This document shows positions 1-7,924 of a stretch of 64,000 nucleotides of DNA, one piece after another (the stretch's first letter is position 1; each line of letters begins with the position of its first letter). The DNA lies in the NCBI GenBank assembly GCA_963800275.1, contig CAWDAI010000011.1, positions 1 through 64,000 on the forward strand, given 5' to 3'. Under the pieces are notes generated by a model. It saw only the letters and a program-made list of their open reading frames with translations, was not told the origin of the DNA and did not search any database. Position numbers and translations under genes: made by a program. The stretch is from JAFMJV01 sp963800275 (GTDB lineage: Bacteria > Chloroflexota > Limnocylindria > Limnocylindrales > CSP1-4).

Positions 1-636
1 ACCATCGACTTCATGGGCCTCAAGGTCGTGGCGGCGATCGTCGTCAGCGGCCTCGCCGTGCTGCTCTTCGGGCTCGCTCTGCACAGTGGGGCCAGCAGTA
101 CGCTCATCTTCTCCGGCGTGGCCCTCGTGGTCGGCTTCTTCGTGCCGGACTACTGGCTGACTACCCGTATCAGGGCCCGCCAGAAGGCGATCCTCCTGGC
201 CATCCCCGACGTGCTCGACCTGCTCACCATCTCGGTCAAGGCCGGCCTCGGCTTCGACGCCGCGCTGGGCAAGGTCATCGAGAAGACCGAGGGTCCGCTG
301 ACGGACGAGTTCCGACGGGCCCTGGCGGAGGTCCGTATCGGCAAGCCTCGCCGTGAGGCGCTCAAGGAGCTGGTAGCCCGCACGAACGTGCCGGCACTGA
401 CCAACTTCATCGGCGCCATCGTGCAGGCGGAGCAGCTGGGTGTGGCCATCGCCAACGTGCTCGAAGTCCAGTCTGAGCAGCTCCGCATCGCGCGGCGGCA
501 GCGCGCAGAGGAGATGGCCGCCAAGGCGCCCATCAAGATGCTGTTCCCGCTGGTCGGGTGCATCTTCCCGTCGATGTTCATCGTCATCCTGGGGCCGGCC
601 CTCATCCTCATCGTGGGCAACCTCGGCAACGTCTAG
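1..636 (+). CDS. TadC-like type II secretion/pilus assembly membrane protein (5' end outside window)
   Basis: Inner-membrane platform protein of a Tad/type II secretion F family, expected to help assemble a Flp-type pilus with a TadA ATPase. The reading frame is open from base 1, so the true start lies upstream; an in-frame ATG at 13 is probably internal. Two hydrophobic segments lie near the visible N-terminus and one at the C-terminus. The cytoplasmic middle contains AIPDVLDLLTISVKAGLGFD, the conserved T2SSF core, and is followed by a charged helix and a final hydrophobic anchor. The other tad genes would lie upstream, outside the window. The family call is firm; assignment to TadC rather than TadB rests on the short single-domain C-terminal layout. 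Confidence 0.85.
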   Translation, partial: TIDFMGLKVVAAIVVSGLAVLLFGLALHSGASSTLIFSGVALVVGFFVPDYWLTTRIRARQKAILLAIPDVLDLLTISVKAGLGFDAALGKVIEKTEGPLTDEFRRALAEVRIGKPRREALKELVARTNVPALTNFIGAIVQAEQLGVAIANVLEVQSEQLRIARRQRAEEMAAKAPIKMLFPLVGCIFPSMFIVILGPALILIVGNLGNV

Positions 637-670
637 GGCGCGATCGGCCTCCAGACACAGCGGACGAACG

Positions 671-1045
671 ATGAGCCAGGTGCGACGACTGCGACGAGCC
701 GGGGACGGGCGCGTCATCTGCGAACGCATGATCCTCGGGCAGTCGTTCATGGAGCGCTTCCGGGGCCTGATGGGCCGCGCCGCGCTGGACGATGGCGAAG
801 GACTCTATCTGGCCAGCAACAGCATCCACATGTTCTTCATGCGCTTCCCGATCGACGCCTTGTTCGTCTCCGCAGCAGGCGCGGACGGGCGGCGGCGCGT
901 GGTCGGCTCCAGGCCGCACCTGCCGCCTTGGCGAGGACTGGTGATGCCGGTTCGCGGGGCCGAAGGCGTGGTCGAGATGCCAGCGGGCACACTCGCCCGC
1001 TTGGGGATCGACATGGGCGACGAGGTCACCTTCGAGCCGATCTGA
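671..1045 (+). CDS. DUF192 family protein
   Basis: A 124-residue protein matching DUF192, a small beta-rich family of unknown biochemical function that is often secreted. The diagnostic core SIHMFFMRFPIDALFV is present, followed by the family's VV...L.PW and MPAG.......GD.V.F pattern at the end. This copy has no signal peptide. The ATG at 671 was chosen because the region upstream in the same frame overlaps the preceding secretion gene and is low-complexity Ser/Arg typical of an out-of-frame translation. It lies 34 bases after the secretion gene in the same direction, so it may be co-transcribed. Function cannot be assigned. Confidence 0.85.
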   Translation: MSQVRRLRRAGDGRVICERMILGQSFMERFRGLMGRAALDDGEGLYLASNSIHMFFMRFPIDALFVSAAGADGRRRVVGSRPHLPPWRGLVMPVRGAEGVVEMPAGTLARLGIDMGDEVTFEPI

Positions 1046-1151
1046 ACCTGTGGGCGGGCCGTCGTGAGCAGGTTGCTCAGGCCAGACGCCATGCGCCGTC
1101 GGGCAAGCTCGCGCCAAGCCGGGATCAAGCCTGACAGGTGATGCTGGCGCG

Positions 1152-1805
1152 ATGCGAGCCCTCCTCGACCTGGTGATGCCGCCGATCTGCCCTGGGTGCG
1201 GGAAGGAGGATGCCCTGCTCTGTGAAGTGTGTCGTGCTCCCCTCTTTCGACGTCGCCGGGAACCGCCGGGTGTCCCGCTGGGCATGCCCGCGTCGCTCCC
1301 GCCGGGGCTCCTGCAGCTGGAGTGGTGCGCCGCCTACAGCGGCCCGGTGCGGGCCGCCCTCCACGCGCTCAAGTATCGTGGCGAGCGACGCCTCGTCGAG
1401 CCGCTGGCGGATGCGCTGGCCGAGCGCTGGCAGGCCACCGGGCGCGGCGGGGACGTCCTCACCTGGGTGCCGGTCCACGCTTCACGCTTGCGCGACCGCG
1501 GCTTCGACCAGGCGGAGCTCCTGGCACGTCGCACTGGCTCCCTGCTGGGCTTGCCCGTGGTCCGGTGCCTGGAACGGAGCCGGAAGACCGATGCCCAGCA
1601 CGCCCTCGGACAGACGGAGCGAATGAGCAACACCGGTGCGGCCTTCGTGGCAGCACCGGCGATCTCCCGGGAGCTGGCGGACCGCTGGCCAGTGGTCGTC
1701 GACGACATCGTCACCACCGGCGCGACCCTCGGCGGCTGTGCCGCGGCCTTGCTCGATGCGGGCGTGGTCGGCGTCTCGGCCCTGACCACGGCTCGTGACC
1801 GCTGA
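1152..1805 (+). CDS. ComF family phosphoribosyltransferase-like protein
   Basis: A 217-residue ComFC/GntX-type protein. The N-terminus has a zinc-ribbon-like pair of cysteine motifs (CPGCGKED and CEVC within residues 12-30). The C-terminal half is a type I PRTase fold with the PRPP-binding loop VVVDDIVTTGATL at about residues 178-190. Family members take part in DNA uptake in competent bacteria, but most lineages keep the gene without known competence, and the substrate is unknown. The ATG at 1152 has a CAGGTGAT Shine-Dalgarno-like element about 9 bases upstream. No other competence gene is visible here, so a competence role is not supported by context. Confidence 0.87.
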   Translation: MRALLDLVMPPICPGCGKEDALLCEVCRAPLFRRRREPPGVPLGMPASLPPGLLQLEWCAAYSGPVRAALHALKYRGERRLVEPLADALAERWQATGRGGDVLTWVPVHASRLRDRGFDQAELLARRTGSLLGLPVVRCLERSRKTDAQHALGQTERMSNTGAAFVAAPAISRELADRWPVVVDDIVTTGATLGGCAAALLDAGVVGVSALTTARDR

Positions 1806-1907
1806 GCCAGACGGGTCGGGACATCGGGCTCATCGGAACACATCGTCTGGCAGCGGCAGGGGATCGGGACGGGGCCTATCATCGGGAGAAAAGCGGAGGT
1901 GAAGCCT

Positions 1908-2492
1908 GTGCGAACCACGATCCGGGGCAAGAGCCTGACCGTCTCAGACAAGGACCGCGCCTATATCGAGCGCAAGCTGCAACGCCTGGACCGGATGCTC
2001 GATGAATCGAGCGAGGCGGAGGTCGAGCTGCTCCTGGAGAAGAAGCGCAAAGCCGAGGACAGCCACGTCGTCGAGGTGGCCGTCAGCGTCGGCAGCCAGC
2101 GCCTGCGCGGTGTCGGCGCCGCCTCATCCTTCCGCGTCGCGGTCGACGAGGTCATCGACAAGCTGGAGCGACGCGTGGTGGAGGCCCGTCAGCGGCCGCG
2201 TGACCGACGCCGGGCTGCGCGAGTCCGCTATGGGGAACGATCGCTGGCGGCGGTGCCGAGCGACGGCGAACCACTGGTACCCGAGGAGGAGTCGCCGATC
2301 GTGAAGGTCAAGCGCTTCGCCATCGAGCCCATGTTCGAGGAGGACGCCATCACGCGCATGGAGGAGCTCGGCCACACCTTCTTCATCTTCGTCGATGCCG
2401 AGACAGAGGGTTTGGCGGTCCTGTACCGGCGCAAGGACGGCCGCTATGGGCTGATCGAGCCAGAGATCGGGGGCGGCTACAGCACGGACTGA
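1908..2492 (+). CDS. hpf: Ribosome hibernation promoting factor, long form
   Basis: Long-form HPF/RaiA family protein of about 194 residues that dimerises 70S ribosomes into inactive 100S particles. The N-terminal S30AE domain occupies about residues 1-105 (TIRGKSLTVSDKDRAYIERK onward). A charged Arg-rich linker leads to the C-terminal S30AE_C dimerisation domain (IVKVKRFAIEPMFEEDAI ... FFIFVDAETEGLAVLYRRKDG). Of two in-frame GTG codons, 1899 and 1908, the second is preferred because the Shine-Dalgarno GGAGG ends at 1899 and would overlap the first. A -10-like TATCAT sits at 1877-1882. The gene stands alone, with about 100 non-coding bases before it and 180 after it. Confidence 0.93.
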   Translation: MRTTIRGKSLTVSDKDRAYIERKLQRLDRMLDESSEAEVELLLEKKRKAEDSHVVEVAVSVGSQRLRGVGAASSFRVAVDEVIDKLERRVVEARQRPRDRRRAARVRYGERSLAAVPSDGEPLVPEEESPIVKVKRFAIEPMFEEDAITRMEELGHTFFIFVDAETEGLAVLYRRKDGRYGLIEPEIGGGYSTD

Positions 2493-2671
2493 GCGAAGGG
2501 GAGCGCAGGCCCGGCCATCACCCAAGGGGACCGTTCCCCCACTGGCTGCCGGTACCAATTGGCCATAGCCCGTGGGGCGTCCGCGCACCGATGATGTCCC
2601 TGCCGCCGAACGGTGGCTACGCCGGAGCGAACGGGCGATGGCGTCGGAACCGATGACGCTGTCGGGGTGCC

Positions 2672-3115
2672 ATGAGCGTCCAGAACCCACGGGCCTTCAA
2701 CGAGTGGCTACGAGCCCAGCTCAAGGCCAAGAAGATGTCCCAGCGCCAGTTGGCCCAGCAGTCCGGCGTGGATCACTCCACGATCTCGCGCCTGCTCCGT
2801 GGTGACCGCACGCCTTCGCTCGGGACCGCTACCAAGTTGGCCAAGGGCCTGCGGGAGCTGCGCGATGACACCGACTCCCCGCAGTACTTCGGGCTGACCT
2901 CGTCGTCGAGCACGCATCCCACCGCCCGCGTGGAGTACGCACTCCGATCGGACGACCTGATGAGCGAACCGCAGGTACGCCAGGTGATGGAGTACTACCT
3001 GGCGCTGCGCATGCGGCGGCTCTCGGTGCGTCAGACGGGCCGATACGCACCCGTCCGCCCGGTCGCTGCGGTGCGCCAGGTGCCGCGCTCGAGCGAGCCC
3101 AACAAGAAACACTGA
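2672..3115 (+). CDS. XRE-family helix-turn-helix transcriptional regulator
   Basis: A 147-residue DNA-binding protein. Residues about 8-60 form a Cro/CI-type HTH: KKMSQRQLAQQSGVDHSTIS is the helix 2-turn-helix 3 segment and LLRGDRTPSLGTATKLAKGL follows. The remaining roughly 85 residues carry no recognised sensor domain and end in a basic tail. The regulator lies alone between hpf and a convergent membrane-protein gene. Its regulon cannot be read from the sequence. The 180 bases upstream (2493-2671) contain no other gene that I can support. Confidence 0.88.
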   Translation: MSVQNPRAFNEWLRAQLKAKKMSQRQLAQQSGVDHSTISRLLRGDRTPSLGTATKLAKGLRELRDDTDSPQYFGLTSSSSTHPTARVEYALRSDDLMSEPQVRQVMEYYLALRMRRLSVRQTGRYAPVRPVAAVRQVPRSSEPNKKH

Positions 3116-3152
3116 CCGAGGCGGCCCGCGCCGCCCGGACCCGACCCATCCC

Positions 3153-3205
3153 GACCACGGCCAAGCCGCGCCTGCCCGGCGCTGTGCCCCTGCTAGGCCG
3201 TGGTC
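3153..3205. terminator. Candidate bidirectional terminator hairpin between convergent genes
   Basis: GACCACGGCC (3153-3162) is perfectly complementary to GGCCGTGGTC (3196-3205). The 10-bp stem has a long 33-base loop and lies between the XRE gene and the convergent flippase-like gene; the right arm includes the last codons of the latter. There is no U-tract on either side and the loop is long, so this is only a candidate. Confidence 0.35.
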
Positions 3206-4410
3206 GTTCCTTGTTCGTCGGGGTCGACCGGTGCGGCCTCTCCGGCGTAGTCCTCGTCGGAGGTTTGGGGCTGCTCGGTCGCCGTCCCAGCTGCACCCTT
3301 GGTCTTGGGTGAGAGCAGGTACGCGATGAAGCCGAGGGCGATGACCGAGAGCACGCTGATGGCGCGGTCCACGAGCGCGATGGCGGCAGCCTCGTTGGGA
3401 TCGGCCTGGTACACGACCGTGAGCAGACCGACGATGCCGGCTTCGACGATGCCGAGGCCGGCGGGCGTGAAGGGCACCGCAGTGAGCAGCGAAGCCACCA
3501 GGGCCACGAAGAACGCTCCACTGATACCAAGCGAGATGTCGAACCCGAGCGCATAGGTCACGAACAGCAGGCGGAACGCCTCCGACGTCCAGATGAGCAC
3601 CGTGAGCAGGCTGATCATGGGCATGGTGCGGCGGTCCATCGAGAACACGCCCTCCTCGAACCGCCCGTAGAGCTCCTTGGCGCGCTCCGGCAGCGGCAGG
3701 CGCTCGACGAGGCGACTGCCGAAGTTACGCAGCGTGAAGAGCGCGATGGCGATGGCGATGGCCACGCCGAAGCCCAGCAGCATGATCGCGCGGACCGTGG
3801 GGTCGAGACCATCGCGGAAGGACCAGAACGCCGCCCCCAGCCCGAGGATGACGATGGCGAAGATGTCGAACAGGCGCTCGACGAAGATGGTGCCGAACGT
3901 GGCCGAGAGCGAGACCGGGTAGTTGATCTTCAACAGCCAGGCCCGGTACACCTCCCCCAGCTTTGCCGGAACCACGCTGTTGACGAGCCAGCTGACGAAG
4001 ATGATCTCCGTCGAGTCGCGCACCCGCACCTTCGCGCCGATGCCCCGCAGCAGCAGGCTCCAGCGGTAGCCACGCATCGGGAAACCGAGGTAGTAGACGA
4101 TGAACGCGGCCAGCAGCCACCACGGGTCGGCCGTGAGCACGTGGTCGATGAGCGTGTCCAGGTGGAAGCCGGGCAGCGCGGCCACGAACAGGAGCAGGAC
4201 GATGACGGGGACGAGGATGGAGAGCTGCGTCCGCCGGTTCCGCAGGCGAGCTGTGATGGGTACGGCACCTTCCGAGAGGTCGTCCTCGAGGAGCGGGTCG
4301 GCTTCCGCTGCCTCGCCCACGTCGGGCGTGTCAGCCATGGCCCGCACGAACGGCTCGGTGCGGTCGTGGATCGGCTCGGCCCCGTGCCGGCGGTCGGGAT
4401 CGTCGGTCAT
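3193..4410 (-). CDS. Flippase-like (UPF0104 / lysylphosphatidylglycerol synthase TM-domain) membrane protein
   Basis: About 405 residues: a charged cytoplasmic N-terminus of roughly 65 residues, then multiple hydrophobic helices typical of the YbhN/AglD/MprF-N family. Members are lipid or glycolipid flippases or their accessory proteins. The AAFIVYYLGFPMRGYRWSLL segment and the central ..NSVVPAKLGEVYRAWLL.. motif are family hallmarks. There is no cytoplasmic LPG-synthase domain, so it should not aminoacylate lipid by itself. The ATG at 4410 was chosen because it forms an ATGA overlap with the stop of the upstream PHP gene, implying translational coupling. The substrate is unknown. Confidence 0.85.
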   Translation of the reverse strand: MTDDPDRRHGAEPIHDRTEPFVRAMADTPDVGEAAEADPLLEDDLSEGAVPITARLRNRRTQLSILVPVIVLLLFVAALPGFHLDTLIDHVLTADPWWLLAAFIVYYLGFPMRGYRWSLLLRGIGAKVRVRDSTEIIFVSWLVNSVVPAKLGEVYRAWLLKINYPVSLSATFGTIFVERLFDIFAIVILGLGAAFWSFRDGLDPTVRAIMLLGFGVAIAIAIALFTLRNFGSRLVERLPLPERAKELYGRFEEGVFSMDRRTMPMISLLTVLIWTSEAFRLLFVTYALGFDISLGISGAFFVALVASLLTAVPFTPAGLGIVEAGIVGLLTVVYQADPNEAAAIALVDRAISVLSVIALGFIAYLLSPKTKGAAGTATEQPQTSDEDYAGEAAPVDPDEQGTTTA

Positions 4411-5141
4411 GGTGTCGCGTCCTGGGAGGGCGGGTGGATCCGCCGGTTGCCTCGGCTCCGGTTCACGAGCTTGGCCAACGGCGTCCACAGGCGTACGTAG
4501 TAGGAGGCGCGGCCCGGCGTGATGTCCGCCTGCGGCAACAGGGCCCGGAGCTCCTCGGCAGTGCTGAAATGGCCGGGCAGCACGGTGGAAGCGACGCCGA
4601 TCTCGGTCACCGAATGCGCATCCGACGAGGCCACGCCAGGCAATCCATGGCGCTGGGCGAAGGCGGCCGCGAGCGGATTGGCATCGCGGTAGGCGCGGGC
4701 GTTGTGGATCTCCACGTAGTCCACTATCGCAGCCAACTCCTCCAGCTTCTGCTCGGCCACGCTGGCCTTGCTGCCGCCCGACGAACGGAAGGAGTCGAAC
4801 GGATGGGGCAGGCCGACCAGGCCGCCCTGCTCGTGGATGGCTGCTGCGGTCTCGCTCGCAGACAGGCCCGGGGGGACGGACTCGCGCAGGAAGAGGCCGA
4901 GCAGGTCACCGTCGGCGCTGCGGATCTCCTCGCCCACGATGACCTGCAGGCCCGGCGGAGCCACCGCAGCAGCAGCCTGGGCGCCATCGATGCGCTCATG
5001 GTCGGTGATGGCCAGGTGGGTCAAGCCCACGCGTGATGCCTTGTCCATCATGGCCGTGGGAGCGGCCAGCGAATCGAACGAGGCTGCACTGTGGCAGTGC
5101 AGGTCTGCGAAAGCGTTGGCGGGGCGGGCAGCGTCGACCAT
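4407..5141 (-). CDS. PHP-domain metal-dependent phosphoesterase
   Basis: A 244-residue PHP-domain protein. The metal-ligand motif DLHCHSAASFDSL lies near the N-terminus (residues about 12-24), followed by LAITDHERIDGA. Later conserved elements are VGEEI, GLPHPFDSFR, VEIHNAR and GVASSDAHS. The fold matches stand-alone PHP phosphoesterases such as YciV-type RNase AM / nucleotidase relatives, but the exact substrate cannot be told. The ATG at 5141 starts one base after the mreB stop (TGACATG). The stop overlaps the next gene's start in ATGA. It therefore sits in a tightly coupled mreB-PHP-flippase run. Confidence 0.88.
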   Translation of the reverse strand: MVDAARPANAFADLHCHSAASFDSLAAPTAMMDKASRVGLTHLAITDHERIDGAQAAAAVAPPGLQVIVGEEIRSADGDLLGLFLRESVPPGLSASETAAAIHEQGGLVGLPHPFDSFRSSGGSKASVAEQKLEELAAIVDYVEIHNARAYRDANPLAAAFAQRHGLPGVASSDAHSVTEIGVASTVLPGHFSTAEELRALLPQADITPGRASYYVRLWTPLAKLVNRSRGNRRIHPPSQDATP

Positions 5142-5142
5142 G

Positions 5143-6132
5143 TCAGATGCGTTGCACCAGCGAGCCCTTGAAGAACTCGAAGTGCTCCATGGCCAGCCCG
5201 GTGCCCAGGGCCACACAGTTGAGCGCGTTCTCCGCCACGTGGCAGGGCACACCGGTGACCTGCGTCAGAAGGCGATCCATGTTGCGCAGCAGCGAGCCGC
5301 CACCGGTCATGACCATGCCCTTGTCGATGATGTCGCTGGCGAGCTCCGGGGGTGTCTCCTCCAGCACCGCCCGCACCGCGGTGACCACTTGCTGGAGCGG
5401 CTTCTCCAGCGCCTCCATGATCTCTGAGCTGGTGAGCGGGATGGTGCGTGGCAGGCCGGCGATGAGGTCGCGGCCGCGCACGTCGAGCGTGAGCTCTCGC
5501 TCGAGCGGCAGCGCGGTGCCGATGGCGATCTTGACCTCTTCCGCTGTGCGCTCGCCGACCATCAGGTTGTACTTGCGCCGGATGTAGCTGGCGATGGCCT
5601 CGTCGAAGCGGTTGCCGCCGACTCGCAGTGAACGGCTGACCACGATGCCGCCGAGCGCGACCACGGCGATCTCGCTGGTGCCACCGCCGATGTCGATGAT
5701 CATGTTGCCGGATGCGCCGCTGATGGGCACGTTGGCCCCGATGGCTGCGGCAAGCGGCTCCTCGATGAGGTATGCCTCTCGTGCGCCGGCTTTGAGCGCC
5801 GCATCCCGCACCGCTCGCTTCTCCACGCTGGTCACGCCCGACGGCACGCACACCATCACGTCCGGCTTGGTGAAGGTCCGGCCGGCCTTGCGGATGAAGT
5901 AGCGCAGCATGGCCTCGGTGATGACGTAGTCGGCGATGACCCCGTCCTTCATCGGCCGGATGGCGCTGATGTTGTCAGGCGTGCGCCCGATCATCTCGCG
6001 AGCCTCCTCCCCCACGGCCACGATGTGGTTGCTCTCGCTGATGGCCACCACTGAGGGTTCGCGGATGACGATGCCCTTGCCCTTCACATAGACGAGCACG
6101 TTGGCCGTGCCCAGGTCGATGCCGATCTTCAT
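5143..6132 (-). CDS. mreB: Rod shape-determining protein MreB
   Basis: Bacterial actin, 329 residues, which forms membrane-bound filaments directing lateral peptidoglycan synthesis with RodA/PBP2. The N-terminal phosphate-1 loop IGIDLGTANVLVYVKGKGIV and the phosphate-2 loop DIGGGTSEIAVVALGG are intact. The C-terminus contains MTGGGSLLRNMDRLL, the adenosine-binding region. The length is normal for MreB/Mbl. It follows murA by 6 bases and precedes the PHP gene by 1. The other elongasome genes here (rodA, mrdA, mreD) are about 18 kb away, and mreC is not in the window. Confidence 0.97.
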   Translation of the reverse strand: MKIGIDLGTANVLVYVKGKGIVIREPSVVAISESNHIVAVGEEAREMIGRTPDNISAIRPMKDGVIADYVITEAMLRYFIRKAGRTFTKPDVMVCVPSGVTSVEKRAVRDAALKAGAREAYLIEEPLAAAIGANVPISGASGNMIIDIGGGTSEIAVVALGGIVVSRSLRVGGNRFDEAIASYIRRKYNLMVGERTAEEVKIAIGTALPLERELTLDVRGRDLIAGLPRTIPLTSSEIMEALEKPLQQVVTAVRAVLEETPPELASDIIDKGMVMTGGGSLLRNMDRLLTQVTGVPCHVAENALNCVALGTGLAMEHFEFFKGSLVQRI

Positions 6133-6138
6133 GCCGCG

Positions 6139-7461
6139 CTAGCTCTGGGGAGCCGGATCGATGGCCGCGCCCAGGTCGAGCAGCTTGCCCTCGATACCCT
6201 CGTAGCCGCGGCGCACGTGATGGACACCGTGGATGATCGAGGGTCCCTCGGCGGCGAGCGCGCCCAGGATGAGCGAAGCACCGGCACGCAGGTCACTGAC
6301 CTCGACCTCCGCGCCTTGCAGGCGGACGGGCCCGCTGATGACCGCTCGATGGGCGTCCTGGATGTCCGCCTCGGCGCCCATGCGCCCCAGGTCCACCAGC
6401 CACTCCAGGCGGTCCTCGTAGATCGTCTCGTGGACGGTGCTGCGCCCGGTGGCCTGCGTCAGGAGCACACCCGTCGGGGGCTGCAGGTCCGTGGCCAGGC
6501 CGGGATACGCGCCCGTCTCGATGTCGGTCGCGACATAGCCGCCCAGGCCGGCGCCGCGGACGGTGATGCGGTCGCCTGCGCCGGTGACCTCCACACCCAC
6601 CTCGTCGAGCACGTCGAGGAAGGCGCCCAGGTGGCCGCCCGGAGCGCCGCAGAGCGTGACCTCGCCACCAGTGACGGCGGCGGCCACCGCGAAGGTCCCG
6701 GCTTCGATGCGATCGGCGATGACACGGTGCGTGGCGCCGCGCAGCCGGCGCCGGCCTTCGACCTCGATGACATCCGGCGCCGTGCGCTCCACCTCTGCTC
6801 CCATCGCTCGCAGCAGCTCGATGAGATCGTCGATCTCCGGCTCCTGGGCAGCTGGGCGGATGGTGGTGTGCCCGTCCGCGAGTGTGGCCGCCAGCATGGC
6901 GTTCTCCGTGCCCATGACCGTGACGTGGGGGAACACGACGTCGCCGCCACGGAGCCGGCCGGGGGCCTGGGCGAAGTAGTAGCCGTTGCGGTAGTCGATC
7001 GTGGCGCCGAGGGCCTCCATGGCCCGCACGTGCAGGTCCACCGGTCGGCGGCCGATACGGTCGCCGCCAGGGTTGCTGATGATGACCTTGCCCACGCGCG
7101 CCAGGAGCGGCCCCAGCAGGATGAAGCTGGCGCGCATCTTGGCCGCGGCCTCCAGCGGCACGAAGTTCCAGTCGATGTCGCCGGCGCTGACCTCGTAGGT
7201 GTTGGCCTGGGGGTGATCCACGACCACGCCCAGGTCTCCCAGCACCTCGGCCATGAGTGAGACATCGGCGATCTCGGGCATGTTGGTGAAACGGCAGCGT
7301 TCGCCGGTCAGGGTAGCGGCGGCCAGCAGTTTGAGAGCGGCGTTCTTGGAGCCGCTGATGGACACATCGCCACGCAGCGGCCGACCACCCTCGATGCGGA
7401 TGGTCTCATCGGGCAGCGGCGGGGCATCGTATTCCCAGTGGAAGGGCCGAGTAGCAGCCAT
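6139..7461 (-). CDS. murA: UDP-N-acetylglucosamine 1-carboxyvinyltransferase
   Basis: Catalyses the first committed step of peptidoglycan synthesis, transferring enolpyruvate from PEP to UDP-GlcNAc. It has 440 residues, slightly longer than usual because of an N-terminal extension of about 20 residues. The conserved GSKNAALK motif carries the active-site lysine (K39). The catalytic-loop motif reads PGGDRIGRRPVDLH, with aspartate (D134) where E. coli MurA has Cys115. Asp is the natural alternative general acid in fosfomycin-insensitive MurAs of mycobacteria and chlamydiae. The gene lies between atpC and mreB on the same strand with short gaps, and may be transcribed with them. Confidence 0.96.
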   Translation of the reverse strand: MAATRPFHWEYDAPPLPDETIRIEGGRPLRGDVSISGSKNAALKLLAAATLTGERCRFTNMPEIADVSLMAEVLGDLGVVVDHPQANTYEVSAGDIDWNFVPLEAAAKMRASFILLGPLLARVGKVIISNPGGDRIGRRPVDLHVRAMEALGATIDYRNGYYFAQAPGRLRGGDVVFPHVTVMGTENAMLAATLADGHTTIRPAAQEPEIDDLIELLRAMGAEVERTAPDVIEVEGRRRLRGATHRVIADRIEAGTFAVAAAVTGGEVTLCGAPGGHLGAFLDVLDEVGVEVTGAGDRITVRGAGLGGYVATDIETGAYPGLATDLQPPTGVLLTQATGRSTVHETIYEDRLEWLVDLGRMGAEADIQDAHRAVISGPVRLQGAEVEVSDLRAGASLILGALAAEGPSIIHGVHHVRRGYEGIEGKLLDLGAAIDPAPQS

Positions 7462-7486
7462 CAGCGCTTAGTCTCGGCCATCTGGG

Positions 7487-7915
7487 CTAGCGGTGCTGAC
7501 GCCGACCCTCGCGATGTCGCCGTTCGGCCACCCTGATGCGCAGCAGCGCCCGCTCCATGGCCGCTCGCGCCTGGGCCAGGTCGGCCGGCTCGTCGAAGCC
7601 GGCCGCGATCGCCCGCTCGGCTTCGTTGCGCGCCGCCTCGGCCGACTCGAGGTCGATCTCCGAGGCCAGGTCCGCCAGCTCGGCCATGACCACCACCTTG
7701 TCCGGGAGGACCTGGACGAAGCCTCCGGCGATGGCGTAGAACTCCTCCTCGGCGCCCTTCTGGATGCGTAGCTCGCCGATGCCGAGCATCGAGAGCATCG
7801 GGGCGTGGTGTGGCAGCACCCCGAACTCGCCCTCGACCCCGGGACAGTAGACCGCGTCGACCGTGTCCGAAAAGGCCTCGCGCTCAGGCGTGACGATCTC
7901 CAGCTGCAGGGGCAT
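7487..7915 (-). CDS. atpC: F1Fo ATP synthase subunit epsilon
   Basis: Central-stalk subunit, 142 residues, that couples c-ring rotation to the catalytic head and can inhibit ATP hydrolysis. The N-terminal beta-sandwich (MPLQLEIVTPEREAF ... GEFGVLPHHAPML) is typical, including the FGVLPxHAP motif. The C-terminal part is a helical hairpin rich in Ala, Glu and Arg (about residues 88-140). It is the last gene of the atp operon, 9 bases after atpD, followed by murA after 25 bases. Confidence 0.95.
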   Translation of the reverse strand: MPLQLEIVTPEREAFSDTVDAVYCPGVEGEFGVLPHHAPMLSMLGIGELRIQKGAEEEFYAIAGGFVQVLPDKVVVMAELADLASEIDLESAEAARNEAERAIAAGFDEPADLAQARAAMERALLRIRVAERRHREGRRQHR

Positions 7916-7924
7916 CGGATCCCT

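Noticed and set aside
1046..1151. Possible riboswitch before the comF gene (CAAGCCGGG...AAGCCTGACAGGTGATGC)
   Set aside because: A few short motifs look like c-di-GMP-I elements, but the paired stems and the conserved tetraloop/receptor cannot be made, and ComF is not a usual target.
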